This document shows positions 32,265-42,134 of a stretch of DNA of 64,000 bases, piece after piece. The stretch comes from Hortaea werneckii. Lineage: Eukaryota; Ascomycota; Dothideomycetes; Mycosphaerellales; Teratosphaeriaceae. The position numbers and the translations under genes were made by a program. The notes beneath the pieces were generated by a model. The model ran no database searches and was not told the origin of the DNA. It saw nothing but the letters and a program-made list of their open reading frames with translations. Within the stretch, counting starts at the first letter, position 1. The number at the start of each line of letters is the position of its first letter. The stretch covers positions 558,001 to 622,000 of the forward strand of contig JBAOKB010000182.1 of NCBI GenBank assembly GCA_037044905.1. Reading direction: 5' to 3'.

Positions 32265-33545
32265 TCACAAGTCCAACACCCTCCCAGACCCTTCACGCTC
32301 ATGCTGCGCTACAGGCAACAAAAGTCCTTCTTCCGCATCACCCACTTCATCGTGCATCATGCAGGCCACCTTCTCGGCCATGAAATCCACTCCATTTCCC
32401 ACCTTTTCGAGAAGACCTCCACGCTCCTTTCCCGTCGACGGTGCATACTGCATCCCTTGCGCTGAAAGCCGAGACAAGTCGACTCCCCTTGAGCCCGCCG
32501 AGTCGTATGAACTGCTGCCCTGCTCAACATCCCGCATCTCGTGATACGCATCAGACGTGACCGAAGTGCGCGGCCCCAGCGTCAGCAGCTCGCTGAGCTC
32601 GTATCCGAATCGCGAAAGAGCGGGCAAGGGAGCCGTAACGGCTTCCCAGGTCTTCATAGCCGGCGACTGAGCGCGAGTTCGGAGAGCCTCTTCATCGTAC
32701 GGCTCGCGCTTGGACAGGAGTTTCGGGCCATCGCAGGAGTTGTCGGCGGGAACCGCGATTCCTAGACCATGATACTGTGCGGAGGTGTCGATGCTGAGGT
32801 TCTTACGCCTCTTTCTCCCGCTGCCGCTGTTCTCCACGGCAGTACTGCGACCGAAGAGAGGCGGAGCTTGAGTTGGTCCGCCTCGACTGAGTGTAGGATG
32901 AGCGTCTTCGTTCTCCTGCTGTAGTGCATTGTAGCCCTCATACCTCTTGCGCTGCACCATCAGCCGTCTGCTAAGTAGATTCAAGTCCTTAGCGGGGAAA
33001 TTGACCAGGTAGAGAACTACTGCGCACACGAGGCCGAAAGACAGTGCGCCGGCTAAGAGACCCACGAACCATGATGGTGGTGCTGGCAGATCTCTACGGA
33101 ACTTCGCCGAGTTCATGGTTGCGTTTGCAGAACCAGTGGCGGATATGATGTCTTCTGATGTTGCGGTGGCGTTGGTGTCCATTTCGGTCATAGCAGAGGT
33201 CGAAGAGCGCGTGATGGAGTAGAACCCATCCGCAGGAAATGCTTGTCTCTCTAGGAGATCTTCCGAGGGGAGACCGTATTGCGTTGGGATCAAGCTGTCG
33301 ACTGCTGTGGATGACGCAGCGTTGCTGCTGGTGTGCACAGTGTCCGAAGAAGGAGATTTGTCCGTGACAGTCGGCCTTGCAAAGGTTTTGAACGTATGGC
33401 TGGGTCGGGAAAGGTGTGCGTCAGGCTTCGACCACCCTTCATCCCTTTTTAGAGCTGTCTTCGCCGCGCGAGAGGCAGTCTTTCTGCTACTCGTCTTCTC
33501 TGGTTGCAAGCGAGGGGGAGTTCTAGCACTATTTGGTATAAGCAT
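32265..33545 (-). CDS. Single-pass membrane protein of unknown function
   Basis: A 426-residue, intronless ATG frame. The first 160 residues are Ser/Thr-rich and polar (many potential glycosylation sites such as NATATSE, NATMNS). One clear membrane span follows (SWFVGLLAGALSFGLVCAVV, about residues 161-185), then a basic cytosolic segment (RRLMVQRKR) and a long disordered tail with RKRRKNLS, GPRTSVTSDAYHEM and an amphipathic helix LLEKVGNGVDFMAEKVACMM near the end. There is no N-terminal signal peptide in this model, so a type II or signal-less orientation or a missed upstream exon is possible. Such proteins are common and poorly named in Pezizomycotina; I assign no function. Confidence 0.72.
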   Translation of the reverse strand: MLIPNSARTPPRLQPEKTSSRKTASRAAKTALKRDEGWSKPDAHLSRPSHTFKTFARPTVTDKSPSSDTVHTSSNAASSTAVDSLIPTQYGLPSEDLLERQAFPADGFYSITRSSTSAMTEMDTNATATSEDIISATGSANATMNSAKFRRDLPAPPSWFVGLLAGALSFGLVCAVVLYLVNFPAKDLNLLSRRLMVQRKRYEGYNALQQENEDAHPTLSRGGPTQAPPLFGRSTAVENSGSGRKRRKNLSIDTSAQYHGLGIAVPADNSCDGPKLLSKREPYDEEALRTRAQSPAMKTWEAVTAPLPALSRFGYELSELLTLGPRTSVTSDAYHEMRDVEQGSSSYDSAGSRGVDLSRLSAQGMQYAPSTGKERGGLLEKVGNGVDFMAEKVACMMHDEVGDAEEGLLLPVAQHEREGSGRVLDL

Positions 33546-33816
33546 GTCGAGTTATTGCAATACCTTAATGTCCTATTGTGACCTCAATCTCCAAATGAAT
33601 CCCCAGGTCTGGAAGAGGGCGTTTGTACAGCGTGTATTGAGGTTGAAAGCAGGTACAGCCCTTGATTATGACATCCGACGCCGCGCTAAGATTGCTTCAA
33701 CAAACACAAAGAGATGGTAACTAGTGAATACAAACCTATTCTGCAGTCACTGCAACCAGAACTGACTCTCGCCATCTTTGTCGACTGAATCAGACCATAC
33801 ATCAAGGGCTAGTGTC

Positions 33817-35607
33817 TTAATCGTCATCAACCCTAGCCTTCTTCCCCTTTCCTCCACCATCTTCCTCAGCAGGTCTCTTGCCAGCACCCTTTGCTGCCTC
33901 TGCAATCATCGCATCTACACCGAATGGATCATCGCCGCGATCGCGTTCGAACATGACCGGGCCAGAACGTGCTTCTTTGGTATCTGTCCCTTTAAAACCC
34001 TCCTTGGGCGCCTTCCCAAGCGTGTCAAAGCGCTTAGTATTCTGAATCTTCTCCATCGTCTCGCCCGCATCCTCTTCGTCGTCTTCGCCGACATTGGGCC
34101 TGTAGATAGAGTTCAACGCATCGCGCTCTGCGAACAAGGGTTTGTCGTAAGGCTGGTCTTCGTTGAACCCCGCGGCGAACCCGGAAGATTGATTGAACAG
34201 CCTGCTGTCGTACATGGTCTCTTTGCTCTGCGTCGGCTTCGCGAGACCCAGTGCGACCTTCTCGGAGATGTCCCGATTCTGTTCCCGCGCCATCATCTGC
34301 ATGCGCCTCTCCTGGCCCATGTTCTTCTGCCGCATCTCGCGCTGCGCCTCGCGGCGCTTCTCGGCACGTTGGCGTTCACGTTCGCGGCGATCGCGCTCGC
34401 CACCGTCATCAGACCGCGAAGGCGAACGGCTGTAGCTACTTGACCTGCTTCTGGAGCTGCGCGAGTCGTACGACGAGCGGCTGTCAGCTGACCCACTTCT
34501 TGAGCGAGCATCCCTCTTCGGTGCCTGTCTCTCGCCCATAGCTGCCTCTCTGTCTTCCCTCGCCTTCTGGGCAAGCTTGCGCAAGTTGTCCTCCTTCTCT
34601 TCCTTCTCCTTCTCCGCCAGCCGTTGCTGCATGCGTGCTCTTGATTGCACTTCCTCCCTCGCGTGCCTGTCCGCCGTATGCAAAGCCTCTGCAAACTGCG
34701 CGAACTTGTCGTTGATCGTGACATCCTGCAAGCCCCTCCCGTCCGCTGCCAATCGCTTATCCAGCGGTATAGTGTAACCCTTCGAGTTCTTCCAATTCGA
34801 GACCGGCGGCGGTATTCTCCAAGCTTCTTGATCCTCCGCAGTAAGCTTACGAGGCGGAGAGTGCATAACAGGAGGCGGCGGGCTTGGAGGTCCTCGCGGC
34901 ACTTTCTTCATCTTGTGTTTGGGCGGTTCCATCGGGTCTTGCTGACGCTGCACGATTTTCATGATACGATCCTGCTTCTTGCCGCCATCGCCCATCTGGT
35001 TGTTCGCTGGTGTGTAGCGCACAAAGGTCGGCTCAGGCCTTGAAGTCCCCTTCACGTTCTTCGGTTTCTGTGCTGCCAGAGTGCCATCAACCAGAGTCTG
35101 CAGCGCCTTTTGCGTGCGCTCTTTGCTAGCCTGCACCTCTTCCTCATCTGGCCTTTCCAAGCTAATTTCACCCACGTCTGCCCGTTGTCGGAGAGGGATC
35201 AGGTCCTTGAAGCTAGCATGGACGATGCGCTTTTCGCTATGTCCTCTGCGCGCAATATCATCGTATTTGACCTTGCCCTCATTGTCCACTCTCAAAGCAA
35301 GCGCATTGGATTCCGAAGGAGCGCCGCCTTTCTTGCCCATCTCCAGCGGATATTGCGCCACGGGAATCTCGGGGAACGCGCCGCCATCACCAAAATCCTC
35401 GACACTTCGCGGTCGCCATCCTATACGCTGACCGTACGGCGGCGGACCAGATCGCTTCACCACGACTTGCGATGATTCGAGCTCTTGGGCATTGACGACT
35501 CTGGGGCCCTTCTGCTGTGTGTGGGCCGGGAGATCTTCGTCTTCGCCGGTATATTTGGGCTTTGGCAAAGCGCTTGCGAGCGACATTCTGGAGCCCGCGG
35601 CAGCCAT
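33817..35607 (-). CDS. PRP45: Pre-mRNA-processing protein 45 (SNW1/SKIP homologue)
   Basis: A 596-residue SNW-domain protein. SNW/SKIP proteins join the activated spliceosome with the NineTeen-related complex and span its catalytic core; the human one also acts in transcription. Family segments: PPPYGQRIGWRPRSVEDFGDGGAFPEI (N-terminal), ALALRVDNEGKVKYDDIARR, and the name-giving SNWKNSKGYTIPLDKR, then LAADGRGLQDVTINDKFAQF. A coiled, charged helix follows (EEVQSRARMQQRLAEKEKEE), a Ser/Arg-rich patch near residues 385-420, and the C-terminal DSRLFNQS and DPFGVD motifs. Intronless; ATG at 35607 in GCCATGG context. The frame is intact and the length is normal for filamentous fungi. Confidence 0.95.
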   Translation of the reverse strand: MAAAGSRMSLASALPKPKYTGEDEDLPAHTQQKGPRVVNAQELESSQVVVKRSGPPPYGQRIGWRPRSVEDFGDGGAFPEIPVAQYPLEMGKKGGAPSESNALALRVDNEGKVKYDDIARRGHSEKRIVHASFKDLIPLRQRADVGEISLERPDEEEVQASKERTQKALQTLVDGTLAAQKPKNVKGTSRPEPTFVRYTPANNQMGDGGKKQDRIMKIVQRQQDPMEPPKHKMKKVPRGPPSPPPPVMHSPPRKLTAEDQEAWRIPPPVSNWKNSKGYTIPLDKRLAADGRGLQDVTINDKFAQFAEALHTADRHAREEVQSRARMQQRLAEKEKEEKEDNLRKLAQKAREDREAAMGERQAPKRDARSRSGSADSRSSYDSRSSRSRSSSYSRSPSRSDDGGERDRRERERQRAEKRREAQREMRQKNMGQERRMQMMAREQNRDISEKVALGLAKPTQSKETMYDSRLFNQSSGFAAGFNEDQPYDKPLFAERDALNSIYRPNVGEDDEEDAGETMEKIQNTKRFDTLGKAPKEGFKGTDTKEARSGPVMFERDRGDDPFGVDAMIAEAAKGAGKRPAEEDGGGKGKKARVDDD

Positions 35608-36176
35608 GGCGCTATCAATCAGGTGTCAAGTGAGCTGGGACATTCATCAAAGGTTCGAAAGCGAAAGCACTGCGAACATGCTGCACGAATCAGGTAGGAT
35701 TCCTGAGGCATACACTACGATTCTGAAGTTGCGGGGCTGGCCGTCCCGGCTGACCTGCCTTCTCCAACGATTCACTACTCTACTCGCAAATGTATTACTC
35801 TGTCTTTGCATGGAGATGGTGACATGGACGTCATGGCGATACAAGGCCTCAACACCAGAACATCGAGCGCTTACGTACGTGAAGGGAGGAAAGTTGAATT
35901 GGTCCCAAACATCTGTCTTCCAATATGCTTGGACAAAATTCCACTATCCCCACGAAATTGAGGAAATCTTGAATCGAACTTCGTTCGGTCCGGACGGACG
36001 GACAACCCCCCAAAAAGACAACTTAATAAGACCGACCTCCAATTCCCGCGGGATGTCTCCTTGTGTGGCTCTATAGGAACGTGTATGCAATAGCGAAAGA
36101 AAAGAAAAAAATATCCCACGACCCACCCTACTCTCTCTACTGTATCACGCCGCCGCAAGTGGAGTTTTCGCTTAGA
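35608..36176. other. Promoter region of PRP45 and trailer of the BCS1-like gene
   Basis: About 570 bases between two minus-strand genes. An A-rich patch occurs at about 36095-36112. No further feature seen. Confidence 0.5.
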
Positions 36177-38102
36177 TTACCATGTCTCCACGTGCGGATC
36201 CGCCACTGCATCGACTCCCTTCGCCATAATAGCCTGCTTCTCCTTCTCTGCTAAGACTTCCTTCGTCCAGGCCTCTACGCTATCGACAGCCGTCCGCGGC
36301 GCCTTCTTATGCCGCATCAGGAGATTCTGCACTTCGGCCGGCGTGAATGTGTCGTCGGGGACGTGTGCGGCGAAGGAAGCGGCTAAGTCTTCCAATTCGG
36401 CGCGTGAGATGGATGATAATTGACTATCTTCGTCTTCTCTGTGCGATCTGGCGTTTTTGTGATCTACTTTCTGGTTGTCCTTGGTTGCTGGACTGCCGTT
36501 GACGCCTAGAGTAGACTGCGGCGCTATCTCGCTCGCGGCGTACATCCTAACGAAGAGCTCTTGGATCTGGTCCTTGAGCGCCAGTCGGAACTCGACCTTA
36601 CGATCTACTCTTCCAGGACGTACGAGCGCTGCATCTAGTTGATCTGGATGATTGGTAGTCATAATAAGAACACGCCCTTCGTGCGAGGCTACACCGTCAA
36701 TGGCGTTGAGCAGGCCTGACAATGATATTCCAGTCCCGGATTGTGCATTTCCACCGCTACGATCGTTACCTGGTGGTCCACCTCTGCCGCCTCTCTGAGG
36801 TGCACTGACTGCTTTCAGCTCTTTTGCCAGGTCACGAAGAGTGTACTCGTCGTCCTTCTTCGGCTCAGCGCTCTGCGTGTCTCCAGCATCCTTCTTCCCC
36901 TTACCATCCTCCTCTGACTTTCCCGTCCCTTTCTGCTCTTCTTGCTTGCGTTTGCCAACGGCCGCATGGCTTTCATCCGTACCATCTCTCTTCAAACCCG
37001 CAGCGTCTACATCCTCGAGCAGCACTATACATCGTCGAGGCAGGCCATTGAAAAGCTGAAGCAAATCCCCTTCCGTTAGGGTCGGCTCCTGGAGACTTAT
37101 AGCGTAGACTTCAAGACCAAAGATCCCTGCAAGAGCAAAGCTCAATGAAGTCTTTCCCGTCCCAGGCGGTCCATGGAATAAATAACCCCTCCTATACGGG
37201 ATCCCCCGCGTAGCATACCATTTCGGCGAAAGCGGATGGAGATACTCATTCATATCATTAATAATCATCGACTTCTGTCCATGGTCAAGGATCACCGTAT
37301 CCATGGGCCGTGAAGGCCGCGCAGAAGTCTTACTCCACGCACCACCAAACCGCGCGCGATCTTTGGGCGTCGGATGTCGAATCACAGTCGTGCCGCTGAT
37401 ACGCGCCACTGACCACACCCGCACGGAGCGGAGGAGGTCTTTGATCGGCTCGATGTTGCGGCCGATGCAGTCGAGCTGGAGAATGTCGTCGTCCGAGGCG
37501 TTGTTGAAGCTGACTTGCATTCGCTGGCCCTCGTTCGGCCGCCGTTTGCGTGTGAACCAGAAGATGTTGCCGTTGTGCCAGACGAATTGGCGGCCGTAGT
37601 AGGGTTCGTAGCGGGGCGGTGTTCGGGCGGTCCATTTGTTGTAGTTGAACATGCCATTCTCATCTAGCGCATCTTCGGCGGAGGCGTCGAGTTGTTCTTC
37701 CGCTGTCCCGCCCTTCTGGCTTCCCCGTTGCGTTTTGGCTCTCATGCTGCGGTTGCGTGAGGTATATTCTTGATGGGCTGCTAGCCAGGCCATCACCTGG
37801 TCGAAGAGGTCGTCATGCTCGTCTATGTACACTGATGACATGAAGAGTGCTCTGAATAGTCGCTCTAGCTGTGCGTACATGTATTGCCCGCCTTTAGTGA
37901 TGGCAACACATATCAGGCCCAGAGTCACGAAGGTGGAAATGTCCAGATCTAGGTATGCAGATGCATAGCCTGAGACGATGCTGTAGCCTGGTATAAGCGC
38001 TTCAAGAAGGTTGGGAGAGTTCAGAGCAGGTAGCTCGGTTGCGTTGAAGCCAGGTCCATTGTTTGATGATGGTATTGCTTTCGAGAGCTTTCGCAAATCC
38101 AT
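36177..38102 (-). CDS. BCS1-like mitochondrial AAA ATPase
   Basis: A 641-residue protein of the BCS1 branch of AAA ATPases. BCS1 itself moves the folded Rieske protein across the mitochondrial inner membrane; filamentous fungi have many paralogues of unknown role. An N-terminal membrane helix (TFVTLGLICVAITKGG, about residue 57) precedes the BCS1-specific domain (RQFVWHNGNIFWFTRKRR, about 170). Walker A is GPPGTGKTS at residues 311-319; Walker B is CIVLLEDVDA; then SGLLNAIDGVASHEGRVLIMTTNH and the arginine-finger region ALVRPGRVDRKVEF. An unusual charged insert of about 100 residues, Lys/Glu/Gly-rich, sits between Walker B and the SGLLNAIDG block. Intronless. It is more likely a paralogue than the Rieske chaperone, because of this insert and the long N-terminus. 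Confidence 0.88.
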   Translation of the reverse strand: MDLRKLSKAIPSSNNGPGFNATELPALNSPNLLEALIPGYSIVSGYASAYLDLDISTFVTLGLICVAITKGGQYMYAQLERLFRALFMSSVYIDEHDDLFDQVMAWLAAHQEYTSRNRSMRAKTQRGSQKGGTAEEQLDASAEDALDENGMFNYNKWTARTPPRYEPYYGRQFVWHNGNIFWFTRKRRPNEGQRMQVSFNNASDDDILQLDCIGRNIEPIKDLLRSVRVWSVARISGTTVIRHPTPKDRARFGGAWSKTSARPSRPMDTVILDHGQKSMIINDMNEYLHPLSPKWYATRGIPYRRGYLFHGPPGTGKTSLSFALAGIFGLEVYAISLQEPTLTEGDLLQLFNGLPRRCIVLLEDVDAAGLKRDGTDESHAAVGKRKQEEQKGTGKSEEDGKGKKDAGDTQSAEPKKDDEYTLRDLAKELKAVSAPQRGGRGGPPGNDRSGGNAQSGTGISLSGLLNAIDGVASHEGRVLIMTTNHPDQLDAALVRPGRVDRKVEFRLALKDQIQELFVRMYAASEIAPQSTLGVNGSPATKDNQKVDHKNARSHREDEDSQLSSISRAELEDLAASFAAHVPDDTFTPAEVQNLLMRHKKAPRTAVDSVEAWTKEVLAEKEKQAIMAKGVDAVADPHVETW

Positions 38103-38918
38103 GGTTGATCGCCCAGAGACTTTCGCGTAGAACTATGTCTTGTTTTAGAGCGTCTCGATTAAAGACTCGGGCTTGAAGTTGCAAAATCCTGCGTTGCTGA
38201 CTCTCCGCTGCTGAAGACTCAACTTGATTATGACTAGCGACGCAGAAAATCCCACGACAGCCGAACTAGCGAGGATAAGAATGGACAGTTGTAAATGAAA
38301 AAAAAAAAAAAAGTAAAAGAAGGCTTTGAGATATGGTCGGTCAAGCAACGCCACAGCCAGGCTGCAGGATAGGCGATACATGTCGACAGGCTTTACACTA
38401 ATGCAGGTACGGCTGAGTCAAACATGTCCACATTCGCTTCCGCAGCCTACGATCAGTCTACATTAGGCTTCAAGGTCAGACGAGAGCAGAGTGATCGTGT
38501 CTGCGAGCAAACAGGCCAGGATGCGTCCATGGTACCATCGCAGATCGACCGCTCGGACCAAACGCGTTGCTGCCCGCTGCAGGACCGTGTCACAACAAGG
38601 AAAACAGAGTTGGAAAGGGAATGGAAGAGAAAAGATCGTAACACCGCGTAGCGTTTTCATGCCATTTGTTTTTTTCTGCGCGCGATACAGACGGATGATT
38701 GCAATGCTGCTGCGCACAATTGTCTGCTATGTACACGCCAAAGAAAAAAAAAATTCTCGTTATAAAAGCTATGCACAGGCACAGGGCCAGCCTGCAGAGT
38801 TTGCCACTCTCTTCTAGCCATATCCCTATCCAGTTTCTTTCGAATCATAAATGTTGCTTGCCTCCCCAAACTCTTCGCGGAGGATGTCTCTCGCGCCTGC
38901 AAGCGGATCGAGTTCCGT
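38103..38918. other. Intergenic between the BCS1-like and DUF1996 genes
   Basis: About 815 bases: promoter of the BCS1-like gene and trailer of the DUF1996 gene. A-runs at 38297-38311 and 38742-38751. No gene seen. Confidence 0.5.
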
Positions 38919-40545
38919 TTACCGGCGACCGTGGTGGTGCAGGTGGTTGTGCAGGTGGCGCTTGTGGTTGCCTGCGTGCGCCGATGGGGTGGCGGTGACG
39001 GTCACGTCAACCTCCTCGATGGCGAGCTCAATGACCTTGTTCTCATCCGCGTGAGTAATGTAGCTGGTGGCGACAATGTTGTCGGATTCGGCAGCATCCT
39101 CGATAGAAGGCGAAGCAGTGATGCTGGAAGAGGGAGCTTCGGAGCTGCTAACTTTCATGGTTTGGGTCTCAGTGGTGAGGGTGCTGCTAGCCTGAGGACC
39201 AATGGCGTGACCAGCACCAGAAGTGGCCATGGCGACGACGATGCCACCTTGAGCGGTGGAGGTCGAAGCAGGGTCAGCAGCAGAGTAGGAGACAGTGGGG
39301 CCTTCGGAGAAGGTGGAAGGCGCAGATGAGGCCGATCCCATGGAGGATGTCTTGACGCCATGACGACCAGCTACCGGGTACTTGGTAGCGTTCTCAGGGC
39401 CATATTGGATGGGAACGTTGACAGGCAGGCCGTCGCGAGGGCCCGAGCAGTCGTCTCCGTCAAGATCCTCAGGCATAGGGAAAGTGCACTGGGCGCTTTC
39501 GGCGTCATCCTGGAGGGTGAACAGGGAGCAGTCAGAGACCTGGCCGGATTGGCTCTGGCACGTGTCGAGGGCGGATTGCAAGAATTCCTCGGACTTCCAG
39601 CCCATGACGAAATCACCGTGGTAGCCGGCGCCAGTGGGGTCGCCATAGGAAAGGAGGAATTGGCCCTCGTCACCAGCAAAGTTGTTGGTAGCCCAGATGG
39701 TCTCGAAGAACAGGAATGGGTAGTGGACATCGTATCCCTCGGGGCAGTTACCTTCCTTGACAAGGTTGGGGTATGCAACGTGGGACCTGTGGTCGTCCGA
39801 GTCGAGTTCGCCAGACTTGCCACAGCTTGGGAAAGCCAGTTCGATACGGATTCCGTCAGTGCAATGAGCATCCAAGTACTCCTTAGTAGGCATCTTGTGC
39901 CTGTAGAGCGACGGTTCGGGGTCCTTGTTGTAGTTCAGGCAGTTGAAACCGAGTGCCCTCTGCGACAAGAAGAACTGGTCGGTAGGATCACTTGGCCACT
40001 CGCTAAGGGGCGCATCCGGGAAGGGGCCAGTGAAGTCACGGAGCATGTCGTTGCCGGCAATCATCTGGAAGCCCTTGGGGAACGCCTTGACGTTCTTGAG
40101 GTAGTAAAGGTAGTACCTGAAAAGGGTTAGCAATGTCAAGTTGCGTCAATCGGATAGTACTTACGCAAGCATGCCGCCAACTTGGTCGACCATGACGGTG
40201 GTACCATTGCTGTACTGGAAATACAGGGCCGGGGTCCAGTAGGCAGAGTGATCCTCTTTCACGCCGCAGGAGGTGCAGCTGCTGTCATAGCTGTCCATCA
40301 GGTCGGCAGAGGTCGAGTTCATGCCAATGTCTACGAGCAGCGTCAGCTCCGTTCGTGCAACTCGCGTCTTGAGAACACTTACTGCCACTGCCATGAAAGG
40401 TGTGGACGTGAGCCGAGATCTCGCCCGGGTTCACGATGGGATCCATACGACCGCGGCCGGTGACGGAGCGGCATGGCATGCGCCAGAAAGCAGATGCGCT
40501 GCTGACGAAAGTCGTCAGAGCGATGGCGGCCGCCTGCGACCTCAT
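38919..40545 (-). CDS. Secreted DUF1996 protein with Ser/Thr-rich linker and His-rich tail
   Basis: A 508-residue secreted protein. A signal peptide (MRSQAAAIALTTFVSSASA) leads into the DUF1996 domain, found in fungal extracellular proteins of unknown function: FWRMPCR, GEISAHVHTFHGSG, DHSAYWTPALYFQ, YLYYLKNVKAFPKGFQMIAG, then Cys-containing LGFNCLNY, AHCTDGIRIELAFPSC, and YPFLFFETIW with DFVMGW. Three exons: 40545-40383, 40330-40165 and 40116-38919, with introns of 52 and 48 bases (GTAAGT donors) in phases 1 and 2. After the domain (about residue 350) come a Ser/Thr-rich, probably O-glycosylated linker and a final HKRHLHNHLHHHGRR, eight His residues in fifteen (the last His at about 506), which could bind metal ions. 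No GPI signal follows. Confidence 0.92.
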
Positions 40546-42134
40546 TGTGGTGATTCAATGCGATGCGAATAGATTGATGTTGCGGTGCGACCGGCGGCTC
40601 CTGCTGTAAAAGGAGGCTTCCACGTGGAGGGGGCGGGGTGGTGTTGTTTTGATGTGTTCAAATGCCTTGTCGCGTACGCAGGGGATCGGGCGCAGTTATG
40701 CAGTCGACGTGCCTTGCTTGATTGTCGTTTGAAGCGTGACCAGCGATTTGGAAAATGGGGCAAAGGAGTGGACGATTGACACTGTCAAACACTGAGATGC
40801 TGACAATGGCGATCCGGTGGTAAAGACTGACTGGGGGTGATTGTCGAGAAGGAGTGAATGAAATGGCAGTACAGTAGTAGTTTAGCAAGAGTCGACCGTT
40901 GCGGAAAGGAAATGAAGAACTTGGCGGGCCCGCGTCCTAAGAATCAAGAATGCGTAGCAGGAGGTCGCCCCAGGGGTCCCATCGTGTTGCAGGGATGCAC
41001 AGCCCTAGCGCAGGTACATGAAACCGTTGCCGCGACTCCGACCACCTCAGCCAATGAGAGCGCGACCGGACCGCACCCGGGGAGGGGCCGCATGACTTGG
41101 CAGGAAATGAAAGGCCGCTTCTCTCCTCCTCTCGCATCGCAAACCCGGTGTAGCCAAGGTGCCGACAAACGCATCACTTCCCGACCGCATCTTGGGATTT
41201 GGCAACCACGCCATCGATCTCAGCCAGTCGTCCCTCCAGAGCTTGTCATTGCCGCCAGTCCGCCGCAGATGACGAGAGCCGGGATGCCGAGGGCCAGGAG
41301 AGACGAAGCGAACGTTGTCCTGATCTAACAACGCGGATCGAAATTAACATGACGATACATGAACGGTCGCCTATACCCTTGCTCATGTCGCACGGTGCCG
41401 CCTGCCGCGCGGTGCCCACGCTTCACTTCTGCGGCAGCCCAATCCCCGAAATTCCTCATTATTTTTACCTTGTGTTGAATCATAAGGTCGCGTATCTATG
41501 GTCGACGGCGCCGCGCCGCGGCCACTTCTTCCGCCCTACAGACCACTGTACAGCACGGAGGTAGAGGACGGCCACCCCCGCAAGTAGGCCGTTGATAACG
41601 CCACTCTCCTTCGCGTGGAGGGAGATGGCGTGCCCCGGCTATGCTGTCAGTCTTCAGCCCGCGGCTACAGTTTCGGGCACCACGGTCATCGCAGTCCGTC
41701 GCGCAGCTTTCATGGTTTCGCAAACGGCCGTGTCAGAGGCTGAGTTCGCTACAAGCATCTGAACTTGCATGTCCCTAAAGATGAACCGGCAAATCGTCTC
41801 AAGGGTCCCGGTCGCCTGCATTTCCCTTTGCCACCCTGCCCTGATTGGTGTGACACTGGGACTTTTCCACAGTGAAACCCGTATTTCGGGTTTGTGAGAC
41901 ACTGTGTGTGTCGTCGACGATCCGCTGCCCTACTGTGTCACGTTCGTGGGATCGGCATGTCTAGAACTGCCGCGAAGACCGGAGGGTAGGGAGGGCACAC
42001 GATTTCATGTCCGGGGCCAGGAAAGATAATTTTGGCACCTGTTCTCACCCCGCAACGCTTGACTTATGGGCAGCCGGACTAAGTAATCTACATGTACAGA
42101 AGTGAAAGAAGGCGACTCGGTTCGAATCTCTGAG
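40546..42134. other. Long gene-free stretch between two secreted-protein genes
   Basis: About 1.6 kb. It holds the DUF1996 promoter near 40546 and the trailer of the wall protein near 42134. Short open frames on both strands are rich in Arg/Pro and motif-free. The GGTTCGAATC at about 42119 looks like a tRNA T-loop but no flanking cloverleaf exists. No gene supported. Confidence 0.5.

Noticed and set aside
39360..40130. 256-codon plus-strand frame within the DUF1996 gene
   Set aside because: Antisense shadow of a clearly homologous, spliced gene; does not start with ATG context or carry domains of its own.
40858..41328. 156-codon plus-strand frame between the secreted-protein genes
   Set aside because: No motifs, biased Arg/Pro composition, no splice or leader support.
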